From Hofstenia miamia (lineage: Eukaryota; Xenacoelomorpha; Acoela): 28,903 nt of DNA. The notes beneath the pieces are model-generated. The model was not told where the DNA came from. It saw only the letters and a list, made by a program, of their open reading frames with translations, and did not search any database. Where the stretch lies: assembly GCA_004352715.1 (NCBI GenBank), contig SCFE01000075.1, forward strand, positions 702,438 to 731,340, written 5' to 3'. Of the stretch, positions 28,900-28,903 are shown in pieces. The position numbers and the translations under genes are program-made. Numbering within the stretch: position 1 is the first letter of the stretch; each line of letters starts with the position of its first letter.

Positions 28900-28903
28900 A
28901 TAT

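Larger units (their letters stand above)
27364..28903 (+). mobile_element. 5' part of a hAT transposon (runs off the window)
   Basis: The tip CAGAGGTGTAAGTGGGTC at 27364 fits the CAGAGGTG terminus of many hAT elements, and it interrupts a LINE ORF1 fragment. Subterminal GGGTC repeats (27377-27480), a probable intron acceptor at 28221-28223 and a BED-finger exon (28224-28591) follow in the order expected of an autonomous hAT. The 8-bp sequence at the left junction is GTTACACC. The matching duplication and the right end lie beyond the window. Confidence 0.6.

Overview
The window is AT-rich nuclear DNA from a metazoan, probably an invertebrate. It has spliced-gene signatures (acceptor sites before a C2H2 zinc-finger exon and a BED-finger exon), a eukaryotic tRNA-Gly and a small secreted cysteine-knot peptide. 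Its mobile elements are typical of animals: Ty3/gypsy LTR, CR1/L2-like LINE, Penelope-like, hAT, MULE and PIF/Harbinger-like. I cannot name the phylum. No operon or prokaryotic feature is present. Most of the window is layered, decayed transposable elements, with three sequence gaps (11853-12603, 24998-25997, 26840-26942) and two single-N joins (23027, 24046).

Region 1 (1-8855) is a nested retroelement block. A decayed gypsy integrase C-terminus (301-1218) is followed by an LTR (1430-~1970), about 2.6 kb of A-rich decayed internal sequence, and a complete-length but dead CR1/L2-like LINE on the minus strand (4616-7950). The rest of the internal region follows, then a polypurine tract and a second, diverged copy of the same LTR (8235-~8855). 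Region 2 (8856-11799) has no recognisable gene. It holds hairpins, a diverged tandem duplication and a SINE-like segment.

Region 3 (11800-15780) holds a tRNA-Gly(UCC) cut by a gap, an internally deleted hAT element with the transposase dimerisation domain, a 323-bp MITE-like element and a 5'-truncated Penelope-like element with an intact-looking GIY-YIG nuclease. Region 4 (15781-19501) carries a decayed MULE transposase in which all three acidic catalytic residues can still be read in one frame.

Region 5 (19686-24997) contains the best candidate host gene, a 68-residue secreted peptide with an eight-cysteine knottin pattern (21615-21821). It lies between two copies of a repeat and beside an unrecognised decayed coding block with inverted AT-rich flanks. 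The sequence around 22919-24920 is almost certainly falsely duplicated: each single N is flanked exactly by the two copies of a near-identical sequence, as when overlapping contigs are laid end to end.

Region 6 (25998-28903) holds the known part of a C2H2 zinc-finger exon (minus strand) and a LINE ORF1 gag-like fragment. That fragment is interrupted at 27364 by what looks like the 5' end of an autonomous hAT element: a CAGAGGTG terminus, GGGTC subterminal repeats and a BED-finger exon. The hAT element carries a 347-bp PIF/Harbinger-like MITE with 48-bp terminal inverted repeats and a TTA target duplication, and is followed by a palindromic two-unit alternating satellite running off the window end.
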